DNA of 14,233 bases from Bacteroidales bacterium (GCA_007124575.1 SLEW01000045.1:1-14233); one strand, 5' to 3'; shown: positions 6,755 through 13,418, numbered from the stretch's first letter. Notes: generated by a model not told the origin, from the letters alone. Made by a program: numbers and translations.

Positions 6755-7080
6755 ATGTAAGCAGTGAAAAGGTTCAGGATTACCTGGTAATTAATGTGGA
6801 AGGACGACTGGATACCACCCAGTCAGACAGCTTCGAAAAACAGGTGATGGAGATGTTAACAGGCGACGACAAAAAAGTGATCCTTGATTGTGAAGGACTC
6901 AACTATATCAGCAGCTCCGGGCTAAGAGTCTTTCTCATTATGCAGAAAAAAATGGCAGCAGAGGGTGGTGAACTCAGACTGTGTAACCTGCAGCCATCCA
7001 TTAAGGAGATTTTTGACATGTCAGGGTTTTCCATGATCTTTACCATCCATGATGACAGGGATGCTGCACTGAATGCTTAG
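6751..7080 (+). CDS. STAS-domain anti-sigma factor antagonist (RsbV/SpoIIAA-like)
   Basis: A 109-residue single STAS domain. The phosphorylation loop reads NYISSSGLRVFL (51-62). By position against SpoIIAA (D-S-S-G), Ser55 is the likely phosphoacceptor, with Ser54 in place of the classical Asp. ISSSG versions are common outside the Firmicutes. GRLDTTQS (18-25) and the C-terminal helix region EIFDMSGFSMIF (86-97) also fit the family. It is the expected substrate of both the kinase before it (phosphorylation) and the SpoIIE phosphatase (dephosphorylation). The ATG overlaps the kinase stop as ATGA. The gene ends 46 bases before the radical SAM gene, which may or may not be in the same transcript; no terminator is visible between them. 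Confidence 0.93.
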   Translation: MNVSSEKVQDYLVINVEGRLDTTQSDSFEKQVMEMLTGDDKKVILDCEGLNYISSSGLRVFLIMQKKMAAEGGELRLCNLQPSIKEIFDMSGFSMIFTIHDDRDAALNA

Positions 7081-7126
7081 AGCCGGGAGCTGCGCGAATT
7101 GAAAACGGCAGGTAAATACAATACCT

Positions 7127-8002
7127 ATGCATACAGCAAGCTATTTCGTCAGCAAGGAAGGAGGTAAGGTACATTGCACCCTCTGCCCTCATGCATGTGT
7201 TGTCGTGCATGGCGGATACGGTAAATGCCGGGTGCGAAAAAATGAAGATGGCGTTATGCTTGCTGAGTCGTGGGGAGCTGTGTCAGGCTATCATATGGAT
7301 CCCATCGAGAAGAAACCCCTGTATCATTATTATCCGGGAAGTCAGATTCTCTCCGTGGGAAGCTATGGGTGCAACTTTCGCTGTCCATGGTGCCAGAATG
7401 CCGGCATATCCCAGTGTGGCGCTGAAACAGGAATGATGCGGAGAGAGCTGTTGCCGGACGAGATCGTACATACGGCCGCCAGCTCTGATAGCATGGGCGT
7501 GGCGTATACCTATAATGAACCCACGGTTTGGTTCGAGTTCATGATGGATATCGCCAGGCCTGTCAAAGAACGTGGCATGAAAAACGTGGTGGTGACCAAT
7601 GGTTTTATAAATCCGGCACCGCTTGATGAGATGCTGGAGGTAAGCGATGCTTTTAATGTGGATCTGAAATCCTTTGATGATGAGGTGTATCGCGAGTATG
7701 CGAAAGCCCGGCTTGAACCGGTATTAAACACCCTGAAGACGATCGTTGCAGCTGGAAAGCATTTGGAGGTCACCTTTTTGGTGGTGCCCGGCGTCAACGA
7801 TGACCTGGAGCGTTTCGAAGAGATGATTAAATGGTTGAAGGCAGAGGCTGGCAAAAAGGTGGTGTTGCATGTTAACAGGTATTACCCCTCATGGAAGATG
7901 CATGCCGCACCGACACCTGTCAAGCTTATGCGCAGGATGAAAAGTATTGCCGGGGCTCACCTGCCACATGTGTATCTGGGCAATGTTCCTGGTGAGGCAT
8001 AA
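7127..8002 (+). CDS. amrS: AmmeMemoRadiSam system radical SAM enzyme
   Basis: A 291-residue radical SAM protein resembling pyruvate formate-lyase activating enzymes. Iron-sulfur and SAM binding is shown by CNFRCPWC (Cys82, Cys86, Cys89), the CxxxCxxC signature. An N-terminal cysteine cluster (Cys17, Cys20, Cys24, Cys34), as in HCTLCPHAC, is typical of the AmmeMemoRadiSam subfamily and may bind another metal or cluster. YTYNEPTVWFEF (128-139), VVTNGF (155-160) and the barrel strand VNRYYPSWKM (249-258) follow. The substrate is not known to me with certainty, so I give only the subfamily. The start at 7127 leaves the first cysteine cluster 16 residues in, which is normal. The MEMO-type partner gene follows after 153 bases. 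Confidence 0.88.
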   Translation: MHTASYFVSKEGGKVHCTLCPHACVVVHGGYGKCRVRKNEDGVMLAESWGAVSGYHMDPIEKKPLYHYYPGSQILSVGSYGCNFRCPWCQNAGISQCGAETGMMRRELLPDEIVHTAASSDSMGVAYTYNEPTVWFEFMMDIARPVKERGMKNVVVTNGFINPAPLDEMLEVSDAFNVDLKSFDDEVYREYAKARLEPVLNTLKTIVAAGKHLEVTFLVVPGVNDDLERFEEMIKWLKAEAGKKVVLHVNRYYPSWKMHAAPTPVKLMRRMKSIAGAHLPHVYLGNVPGEA

Positions 8003-8155
8003 TCATGTATGGAGGGCTTTTGGTTGTTAGCCGAAGGAGTTCCAGACGGAGGCCGCAAAGAAGGATGTGCCGCACCGATTCTTCCGGAATAATTTATGTC
8101 TTCAACCTGGATGATCATCTTTCTCTGATGGGATTAACCCTTAAAAACTATTAGT

Positions 8156-9004
8156 ATGCCACAAAGGAAAAGCCAGATCCGGCCTGCGGCGGTTAAAGGG
8201 ATGTTTTACCCGGGAAGCATGCAGGAGGTCCGGATGATTATTGAAAAGGCCCTGGGAGGGGAAACAGAAAACATTGACGCACATGACTTTTCCGGAAGAA
8301 TCCCCGGCGGAGTGGTTCCACACGCCGGGATGGTCTTTTGTGCACGACAGGCTGTGCATTTTTTTGAACATTGCCGGCGGGCTGGCCTGACGCCGGACAC
8401 GGTGGTGATCATCCACCCCAATCACCAGGGCGTCGGGCCCGCCATTTCGACAGACGGACATGACGCATGGGAGGCTCCCGTGGGTGAGGTGCCGGTAGAT
8501 AGTGAACTGGCAGACCGCATGAATCTGGATGTTTCCGTTCAGGCACAGGAAGCAGAGCATTCAGCAGAAGTGATGCTTCCCTATCTTCAATATTTCTTTC
8601 AGCATCCCTTTAAAATCCTTTCTGTGAACATGCAGGCCCAGGATGCCAGCCATGCCGAAGGGCTGGCTGAAAAGCTACATGATGCTGAAAAAAAACTGGG
8701 AAGAGACGTCCTGGTAGTGGCCTCTTCTGATTTTTCTCACTTTCTGACCCCGGACCGGTCAAAGGAACTGGACGACAAAGTTTTGGAGGTCATCCTGAAG
8801 AAAGATGCCGACCGTGTGGAAGAGGTCGTAAAACAACACCACGTATCAGTTTGCGGCTTTGGCCCGGTCATGGCCCTGATGAAATACGCAGCCCTCAGGT
8901 ATCCGGACTACAAGGTGCATTTGTTGCGCCGTGGTCACTCCGGCGAAGTCAGACCCTCGAAAGAGGTAGTAAACTATGTAAGCCTGCTCTTTGAAAGCGC
9001 TTAG
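8156..9004 (+). CDS. amrB: AmmeMemoRadiSam system protein B (MEMO1 family)
   Basis: A 282-residue MEMO-like protein, related to extradiol dioxygenases and to human MEMO1. The N-terminus RPAAVKGMFYPG (9-20) is the family's opening. Metal-site candidates by comparison with MEMO1 are His56 (VPHAG), His90 (HPNHQG) and Cys233 (SVCGFGP). EHSAEVMLPY (134-143), VVASSDFSHF (187-196) and RRGHSGEV (248-255) are further signatures. The length is normal. It follows the radical SAM gene on the same strand, the usual pairing, but the third member (AMMECR1, protein A) is not in the window. The stop codon overlaps the stop of the converging lipoprotein gene. The biochemical role of bacterial members is uncertain. 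Confidence 0.9.
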   Translation: MPQRKSQIRPAAVKGMFYPGSMQEVRMIIEKALGGETENIDAHDFSGRIPGGVVPHAGMVFCARQAVHFFEHCRRAGLTPDTVVIIHPNHQGVGPAISTDGHDAWEAPVGEVPVDSELADRMNLDVSVQAQEAEHSAEVMLPYLQYFFQHPFKILSVNMQAQDASHAEGLAEKLHDAEKKLGRDVLVVASSDFSHFLTPDRSKELDDKVLEVILKKDADRVEEVVKQHHVSVCGFGPVMALMKYAALRYPDYKVHLLRRGHSGEVRPSKEVVNYVSLLFESA

Positions 9005-9537
9005 TTCAATGGGTTGGCCACCATCCGGGCAGTGAACTCAAATTTAACCGTAAAGTCGAGTGGCCCTTCATTAAAGGTTGCATTCGCATGCAACACGAAG
9101 CGGTGCGGAGGCTCTTCGGCCAGCTCACCTAGCAGGTTTACTCCTGAGTTATTAAGGTCCAGAACCGTGGGAGAGTTCAATAAGTTCTGAAGGTTATATC
9201 CCCCCAGCGATGCGATCTCTCGTACGCTCCCGTTATCCGTATCAGACACACTTAATGATCCGCTTTCAAACTGCTGCCCGGCATCGCCGTTGTGGGCTGT
9301 AAGCCAGAACCTGACCTCTTCAATTTTTACCTCTTTGATCTTGCTTCCGTATTCATCAATAATACTAACGTCTGCTGCCAGATCAAATAATTCTGCCTGA
9401 TCAAACGCATGCTCTTCTGTGTCGATGACAAATTCTTTGCTGAAGGTGAAGCTTTCCTCCACATCAAGCAAGTCATCACAGGCAAAAAGGAAGAGTGTGA
9501 TGAACATGATGAGTGTAATGATTTTTGTATTTTTCAT
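9001..9537 (-). CDS. Putative lipoprotein of unknown function
   Basis: A 178-residue protein with a clear lipoprotein signal peptide: a basic MKNTK start, a hydrophobic core, and lipobox LFAC with Cys20 as the lipidated residue. The two Asp residues after Cys (CDD) are common in Bacteroidota lipoproteins. The mature part is acidic and looks like beta-rich secreted sequence (alternating hydrophobics such as VKIEEVRFWLTA at 70-81, and FVLHANATF in the last third, ending in LDFTVKFEFTARMV). I recognise no family. The gene is isolated, divergent from the zinc-import cluster, and converges on the MEMO gene with a four-base stop overlap (TTAG read from both sides). It could be an envelope-stress or adhesion-related lipoprotein, but nothing in the sequence decides this. 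Confidence 0.8.
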   Translation of the reverse strand: MKNTKIITLIMFITLFLFACDDLLDVEESFTFSKEFVIDTEEHAFDQAELFDLAADVSIIDEYGSKIKEVKIEEVRFWLTAHNGDAGQQFESGSLSVSDTDNGSVREIASLGGYNLQNLLNSPTVLDLNNSGVNLLGELAEEPPHRFVLHANATFNEGPLDFTVKFEFTARMVANPLN

Positions 9538-9566
9538 GGCTTTTTCATAAATTGATTAATAAAAGA

Positions 9567-9574
9567 CAAGTATA
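9567..9574 (-). promoter_or_regulatory. -7-like box for the lipoprotein gene
   Basis: On the minus strand TATACTTG (9574-9567) matches seven of eight positions of TAnnTTTG and lies 30 bases upstream of the lipoprotein ATG. No TTG is at the ideal -33 distance, and the surrounding sequence is very AT-rich, which raises the chance of a false match. Confidence 0.3.
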
Positions 9575-9651
9575 AATTTACAAATTAATTTAACTGGATA
9601 TGTTTTGTTTGAAAATTATTTAATTTAAGACAGATTAACGGTGTACATGGA

Positions 9652-9664
9652 TATTGTCGCGATA
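9652..9664 (+). promoter_or_regulatory. 13-base motif TATTGTCGCGATA, copy 2 (upstream of the YtxH/zinc cluster)
   Basis: Identical to 3291-3303. In this copy GATAT (9650-9654 and 9661-9665) flanks the core as a direct repeat. TTAAC (9635-9639) precedes GTC (9656-9658) by 16 bases. The distance to the next start codon (9760) is 95 bases, against 117 for copy 1. Confidence 0.35.
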
Positions 9665-9759
9665 TTTTTTGTATATTGTAACTTTATGTAAAAGGCATGG
9701 GGGATTATTTTCAAATTGAACAAAACACTTGGATGTATCATTATAAAAAAGCTTGAATT

Positions 9760-9921
9760 ATGATAAAAGGAAAAGTATTGCTGGGATTATTGGCTGGTTT
9801 TTCCGTGGGAACTATTTTAGGTTCACTGTTTGCTTCGGGAAAAAAGTCAAAGAATGATAAAAAAGACAAGGCAAAAGAAAAAGAGTCTGACGATGATGAT
9901 GAATTTGTTGTCAAATATTAA
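9760..9921 (+). CDS. Small YtxH-like membrane-anchored protein
   Basis: A 53-residue protein. Residues 4-26 (GKVLLGLLAGFSVGTILGSLFAS) form one glycine-rich membrane helix of the YtxH kind (GLLAG-x-x-x-G-x-x-x-G-x-LFA). It is followed by a highly charged tail: Lys-rich at 28-41, then ESDDDDEFVVKY. YtxH-like proteins are small general-stress-associated membrane proteins of unclear function. The pattern continues to a proper TAA stop, and codon use is like the neighbours. It begins 95 bases after the 13-base motif and ends 36 bases before the zinc-binding lipoprotein gene, so it may be the first gene of that transcript or a separate stress gene. Confidence 0.65.
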   Translation: MIKGKVLLGLLAGFSVGTILGSLFASGKKSKNDKKDKAKEKESDDDDEFVVKY

Positions 9922-9957
9922 TTTTGCCTGCTTTTATTGATTTAAAATTTTCTGGAG

Positions 9958-10827
9958 ATGCGTAGTTTTTTGTTGTGGATGATCGTGCCGGCCATTATGG
10001 TATCTTGTCAAACCGTGAAAAAGGATGTAGAAGAGCCGGTTGCCTCTGTGAGCATCATGCCTTTAAAATACTTTGCAGACAGGCTCACCGGCGAAGCTGT
10101 CGAGGTAAATGTGATGGTTCCGCCGGGTGCCAGTCATGCCACCTATTCTCCGACCACCAGTCAGCTGCAAAAGCTGTCTGACTCACAGCTCTATTTCCGG
10201 ATTGGGCACCTTGGCTACGAGGAGGTCTTCATTCACCGGCTGGAGAGCCTAAATCCTGATATGGACGTGGTAAACCTTTCAGAGGACCTAAGGCTTATCC
10301 GTGGTGATGTGATCGATCATGGTGATCATGTGCATGAAGGAGGAATTGATCCGCACATTTGGATGTCGCCGAAGATCATGCTGGAAAAGTTGCCGGCGAT
10401 GAAAGAGGCCCTGATCCATGCCTGGCCTGACATGGCAGATGAAGTAGAGGGTAACTACAGGATGCTGAAGGCTGATATTGAAGACCTTCATCATGGTATG
10501 CTGGAGCTAACCCGCGACATGACACAGAAGACCTTCCTTATCTTTCATCCGGCACTCACCTATTTGGCACGCGATTACGGATTGCAGCAGATCCCTATAG
10601 AGCGTCACGGTAAAGAACCGTCTCCATCCATGTTGCGACAAGTCATAGCAGAGGCGCGGGAACACGATGCTTCGGTGATCTTTATCCAGCAGGAATTTGA
10701 CATGCGAAGTGCAGAGCTGGTCAGTGCGGAGGCAGAAGTGCAACTGGTGCAGATCAATCCTCTTGCCTATGACTGGATAGAAAGCGTAACAGAGATCATG
10801 GAGGTCTTTAAAACACATATGCAGTGA
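9958..10827 (+). CDS. znuA: Zinc/manganese ABC transporter substrate-binding lipoprotein (ZnuA-like)
   Basis: A 289-residue cluster A-I metal-binding protein. The signal peptide ends in lipobox MVSC (Cys17), so it is a lipoprotein. Metal ligands by family position are His60 (PPGASHATYSP), His133 (DPHIWMSP) and His197 (IFHPALTYLA). A short His/Asp/Glu-rich loop (HGDHVHEGG, 121-129) precedes the second. Three His ligands, and Asn267 (INPLA) where manganese-type proteins have the last Asp, favour zinc over manganese. This metal assignment is inference. The stop overlaps the GTG start of the ATPase gene (GTGA). The length is normal. No Zur-type operator was recognised upstream. Confidence 0.9.
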   Translation: MRSFLLWMIVPAIMVSCQTVKKDVEEPVASVSIMPLKYFADRLTGEAVEVNVMVPPGASHATYSPTTSQLQKLSDSQLYFRIGHLGYEEVFIHRLESLNPDMDVVNLSEDLRLIRGDVIDHGDHVHEGGIDPHIWMSPKIMLEKLPAMKEALIHAWPDMADEVEGNYRMLKADIEDLHHGMLELTRDMTQKTFLIFHPALTYLARDYGLQQIPIERHGKEPSPSMLRQVIAEAREHDASVIFIQQEFDMRSAELVSAEAEVQLVQINPLAYDWIESVTEIMEVFKTHMQ

Positions 10828-11570
10828 AGCAGCCTCTGATCGTCATAGAAGCCGCTGCCACAGGCTATAATTCGGAAGTCGTGCTTCGCGATGTTGGCCT
10901 GACGGTGTATCCCGACGACTTTATTGGCATCATCGGTCCCAACGGCGGCGGCAAAACCACCCTGGTCAAACTGATTTTGGGACTGCAGCCTCTTTTTTCA
11001 GGCAAGGTTCTCTTTCCCTCCGGAAAGCCCCGTATGGGGTACCTTCCACAGGCAAGCCAGGTAGACAGAAGTTTTCCCATTACAGTAAAAGAGCTGATAA
11101 GCTCCGGCATGAAGAGCAGGAATACCTTGATTCCCTATCTTAATGCAGGACAGAAACAACGGCTGGAGGAAATGATACGGGAAGCCGGCCTGCAAAGATA
11201 TGCCAATAAACCTATTGGTGAGCTAAGCGGTGGTCAGCTGCAAAAAGCCCTGCTGTGCCGCGCGCTCATTGATGACCCGCAGCTGCTGATCCTTGATGAA
11301 CCCAACACCCATGTAGACAAACAGTTTGAGCAGGAACTCTACCGGTGGCTGAAAAGACTTAACCAGCAAATGGCCATCCTCCTGGTATCGCATGATATAG
11401 GAACTATATCTCCGTTGATTAAGTCCATTGCATGTGTCAATGAAACGCTTCATTATCATCCTTCAAACCAGATATCTGAAGAGGTGCTGAAAGTATATCA
11501 TTGCCCCGTGGATGTGATTGCCCATGGTCCCGTGCCACATCGCGTACTAAAGTCACATGACCATGAGTGA
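10824..11570 (+). CDS. znuC: Zinc/manganese ABC transporter ATP-binding protein (ZnuC-like)
   Basis: A 248-residue ABC ATPase of the metal-import family. Walker A is GPNGGGKT (38-45), Q-loop Gln76 (YLPQ), signature LSGGQLQKALLCRAL (134-148), Walker B LLILDEP with Glu159 (154-160), and switch His190 (SHD). It energises import of the metal delivered by the preceding lipoprotein. The start codon is GTG, overlapping the previous stop, and the 3' end overlaps the permease gene by 14 bases. The C-terminal tail PHRVLKSHDHE has extra His residues. A closely related role in manganese or iron import cannot be excluded by the ATPase alone. Confidence 0.92.
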   Translation: MKQPLIVIEAAATGYNSEVVLRDVGLTVYPDDFIGIIGPNGGGKTTLVKLILGLQPLFSGKVLFPSGKPRMGYLPQASQVDRSFPITVKELISSGMKSRNTLIPYLNAGQKQRLEEMIREAGLQRYANKPIGELSGGQLQKALLCRALIDDPQLLILDEPNTHVDKQFEQELYRWLKRLNQQMAILLVSHDIGTISPLIKSIACVNETLHYHPSNQISEEVLKVYHCPVDVIAHGPVPHRVLKSHDHE

Positions 11571-12396
11571 TGCCTTTTCTATCTTTCAATACCAGTTTTT
11601 TCAGCATGCCCTGGCTGCAGCCATCCTCACCTCAGTTATTGCTGCCATGGTGGGGACTTATATTGTTTCACGCAAGATCGTGTTTATCGGCGGAGGGATC
11701 ACCCATGCTTCTTTTGGAGGTATAGGCCTGGCTTTCTACATGGGATTGAATCCTTTTTTGGGAGCCGCTGTTTTTGGTGTGATTACCGCCCTGGCGATAG
11801 AATGGATCAGCCAAAATGGCCGGGTACGGGAAGATAGCGCTATCGCTATACTCTGGTCGCTTGGCATGGCCCTGGGGATCATCTTTGTGTTTATGACACC
11901 CGGCTACACGCCCAACCTCATGAGCTTCCTCTTTGGCAGCATCCTTACCGTAGGGAGAGCCGAGATATACGTACTCCTGGTATTTGCAATGCTGCTGATG
12001 CTGCTGTTTGCCCTGTTCTACCGCCCCATTCTTTTTACAGCTTTCGACCCCGAGTTTGCCAGAACTAAAGGCATCCCGGTAAGCAGATACCGCTACATGA
12101 TGTCCGTTGTCATGGCACTGGCCATCGTTCTTAGCATACGCACAGTGGGCATCATATTGGTGCTGAGCATGTTTACCATTCCTCAAATCACGGCCATGCT
12201 CTTTACCCGGAATTTTTACCGCATCATGCCCCTGGCTGCCATGTGGGGCATCATAGGTTCAGTGGCAGGCATCATGGGAGCATATCTTCTTGACATCCCA
12301 ACAAGTGCCGCCATCATATTCTTTCTGACCCTGCAGTTTCTTGTGATCAAAATCATTATGATCATAAGAAACGCGCTCATAAGAAACAAAGGATAA
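11557..12396 (+). CDS. znuB: Zinc/manganese ABC transporter permease (ABC-3 family, ZnuB-like)
   Basis: A 279-residue integral membrane protein with about eight hydrophobic helices. Family landmarks are GTYIVSRKIVFIGGGITHASFGGIGLAF (33-60), with the ATPase-contacting region, FGVITALAIEW (73-83), DPEFARTKGIPVSRY (166-180) and RTVGIILVLSMFTIPQ (199-214). ATG codons at 11557 and 11563 are both possible starts; they differ by two residues, and neither has a clear ribosome site. The gene overlaps the ATPase gene by 14 bases, which completes a binding protein-ATPase-permease operon. No terminator is evident in the 80 bases after it. Only a small ATAAC/GTTAT hairpin is there. Confidence 0.92.
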   Translation: MTMSDAFSIFQYQFFQHALAAAILTSVIAAMVGTYIVSRKIVFIGGGITHASFGGIGLAFYMGLNPFLGAAVFGVITALAIEWISQNGRVREDSAIAILWSLGMALGIIFVFMTPGYTPNLMSFLFGSILTVGRAEIYVLLVFAMLLMLLFALFYRPILFTAFDPEFARTKGIPVSRYRYMMSVVMALAIVLSIRTVGIILVLSMFTIPQITAMLFTRNFYRIMPLAAMWGIIGSVAGIMGAYLLDIPTSAAIIFFLTLQFLVIKIIMIIRNALIRNKG

Positions 12397-12476
12397 CATC
12401 GTTATTCTGTGAGAGGTTACACCACGACTGTATTGAACCATTTTTTACCCTTACTGTTTTACTAAAAAACAAAGCC

Positions 12477-12695
12477 ATGCGTATACTTTTAACTACACTG
12501 TTCAGCTGGTTTGCCGCCATGAAAAGCTTTGCCCAAAGGCCTACACACATTCCTTATGACAGCGAACCTACATATTTTTTTGAATCATGGGAGAACATTG
12601 TGTTCTACATTATCATCCCCCTGGTTATTATCGCACTGTATGTGATCTGGCGAAGACAAAAAAAGCGAGAACAGGAGGAAGAAGACGCACAGTAA
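12477..12695 (+). CDS. Small single-pass membrane protein of unknown function
   Basis: A 72-residue protein with two hydrophobic segments. The first (about 1-19, ending SFAQ) looks like a cleavable signal peptide. The second (about 41-59, IVFYIIIPLVIIALYVIW) is followed by a charged tail RRQKKREQEEEDAQ, which would face the cytoplasm. I recognise it as the kind of small membrane protein often seen in Bacteroidota genomes but know no function. It lies 10 bases before the flavoprotein gene on the same strand, suggesting cotranscription. It might be an anchor or partner for that reductase. The ATG at 12477 is chosen because it gives the signal peptide. Confidence 0.7.
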   Translation: MRILLTTLFSWFAAMKSFAQRPTHIPYDSEPTYFFESWENIVFYIIIPLVIIALYVIWRRQKKREQEEEDAQ

Positions 12696-12705
12696 ACGAA
12701 AATCT

Positions 12706-13377
12706 ATGACAAGACATATTGTAAAGATACAGGACATTGAAAATCTCACGCACGATACCCTGAGGCTCAAAACAGAAAAGCCTGAAGGCTTTGGCTTCCG
12801 CCCCGGTCAGGCTACAGAGATTGCCATAAACAAGGATGAATACAGGAATGAAAAACAACCTTTTAGCATAACATCAACCCCGGCTGATAATCACCTTGAA
12901 TTTATTATCAAGGTGTACCCCGAACATGAGGGGACGACCGATAAAATGCAAGAGCTTAAACCCGGAGATGAGCTGATCCTGGAAGGGGTGTTCGGAAACA
13001 TAGCTTACCGTGGCGAAGGTGTTTTCATTGCCGGCGGATCCGGAGTGACACCTTTTGTTTCTATACTGCGTGATTTACATAAAAACGGTCGTGTGGCAAC
13101 CAACAGACTTATTTTTGGCAATAAAACCTTTGGCGATATCATCCTCGGAGAAGAGCTTGATTTGATGCTGGGTGAGCGTCTTACCCATGTGCTCTCAGCG
13201 GAACAGGTTGAAAAAATACCGCACGGAAGGATAAATAAAGATTTTTTGCGGTCCCATGTTAACGGCAACAAGACATTTTATTACCTCTGTGGCCCGCCGG
13301 CCATGATGGAAAGCGTGGAAGACGATCTTCGGGGTCTTGGTGTGGAAGAAGCGCAAATCGTTAAGGAGTCCTGGTAA
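12706..13377 (+). CDS. Ferredoxin/flavodoxin reductase-like FAD-dependent oxidoreductase
   Basis: A 223-residue ferredoxin-NADP reductase-fold protein: a flavin-binding barrel (about 1-100) then an NAD(P)-binding domain (about 103-223). Motifs are QPFSITS (51-57, the flavin-contacting RxYS-like segment), GTTDKM (76-81, phosphate/flavin loop), IAGGSGVTPF (108-117, nucleotide loop), YLCGPPAMM (193-201) and a C-terminal Trp223 that may stack on the flavin. No iron-sulfur or globin domain is fused, so it must pass electrons to a separate partner, which is not identifiable here. Such proteins are often annotated as flavodoxin reductase. It follows the small membrane protein by 10 bases. Confidence 0.88.
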   Translation: MTRHIVKIQDIENLTHDTLRLKTEKPEGFGFRPGQATEIAINKDEYRNEKQPFSITSTPADNHLEFIIKVYPEHEGTTDKMQELKPGDELILEGVFGNIAYRGEGVFIAGGSGVTPFVSILRDLHKNGRVATNRLIFGNKTFGDIILGEELDLMLGERLTHVLSAEQVEKIPHGRINKDFLRSHVNGNKTFYYLCGPPAMMESVEDDLRGLGVEEAQIVKESW

Positions 13378-13394
13378 TATTCAGCGATCCTGTG

Positions 13395-13402
13395 TATATT
13401 TG
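13395..13402 (+). promoter_or_regulatory. -7 promoter box for the UDP-glucuronate decarboxylase gene
   Basis: TATATTTG is an exact TAnnTTTG match, 16 bases upstream of the ATG. CTGG (13371-13374) lies 20 bases further up as a weak -33 element. Transcription would start near 13408, giving a very short leader. The box overlaps no gene, since the reductase stops at 13377. Confidence 0.55.
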
Positions 13403-13418
13403 TTGCAAAACATAACGG

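Noticed and set aside
11668..12186. 172-codon minus-strand open frame inside the permease gene
   Set aside because: The product is His, Gln and Lys rich, as expected when a hydrophobic membrane gene is read backwards.
12393..12405. ATAAC/GTTAT hairpin after the zinc permease gene as a terminator
   Set aside because: The stem is only five A/T-rich pairs and no U-tract follows.
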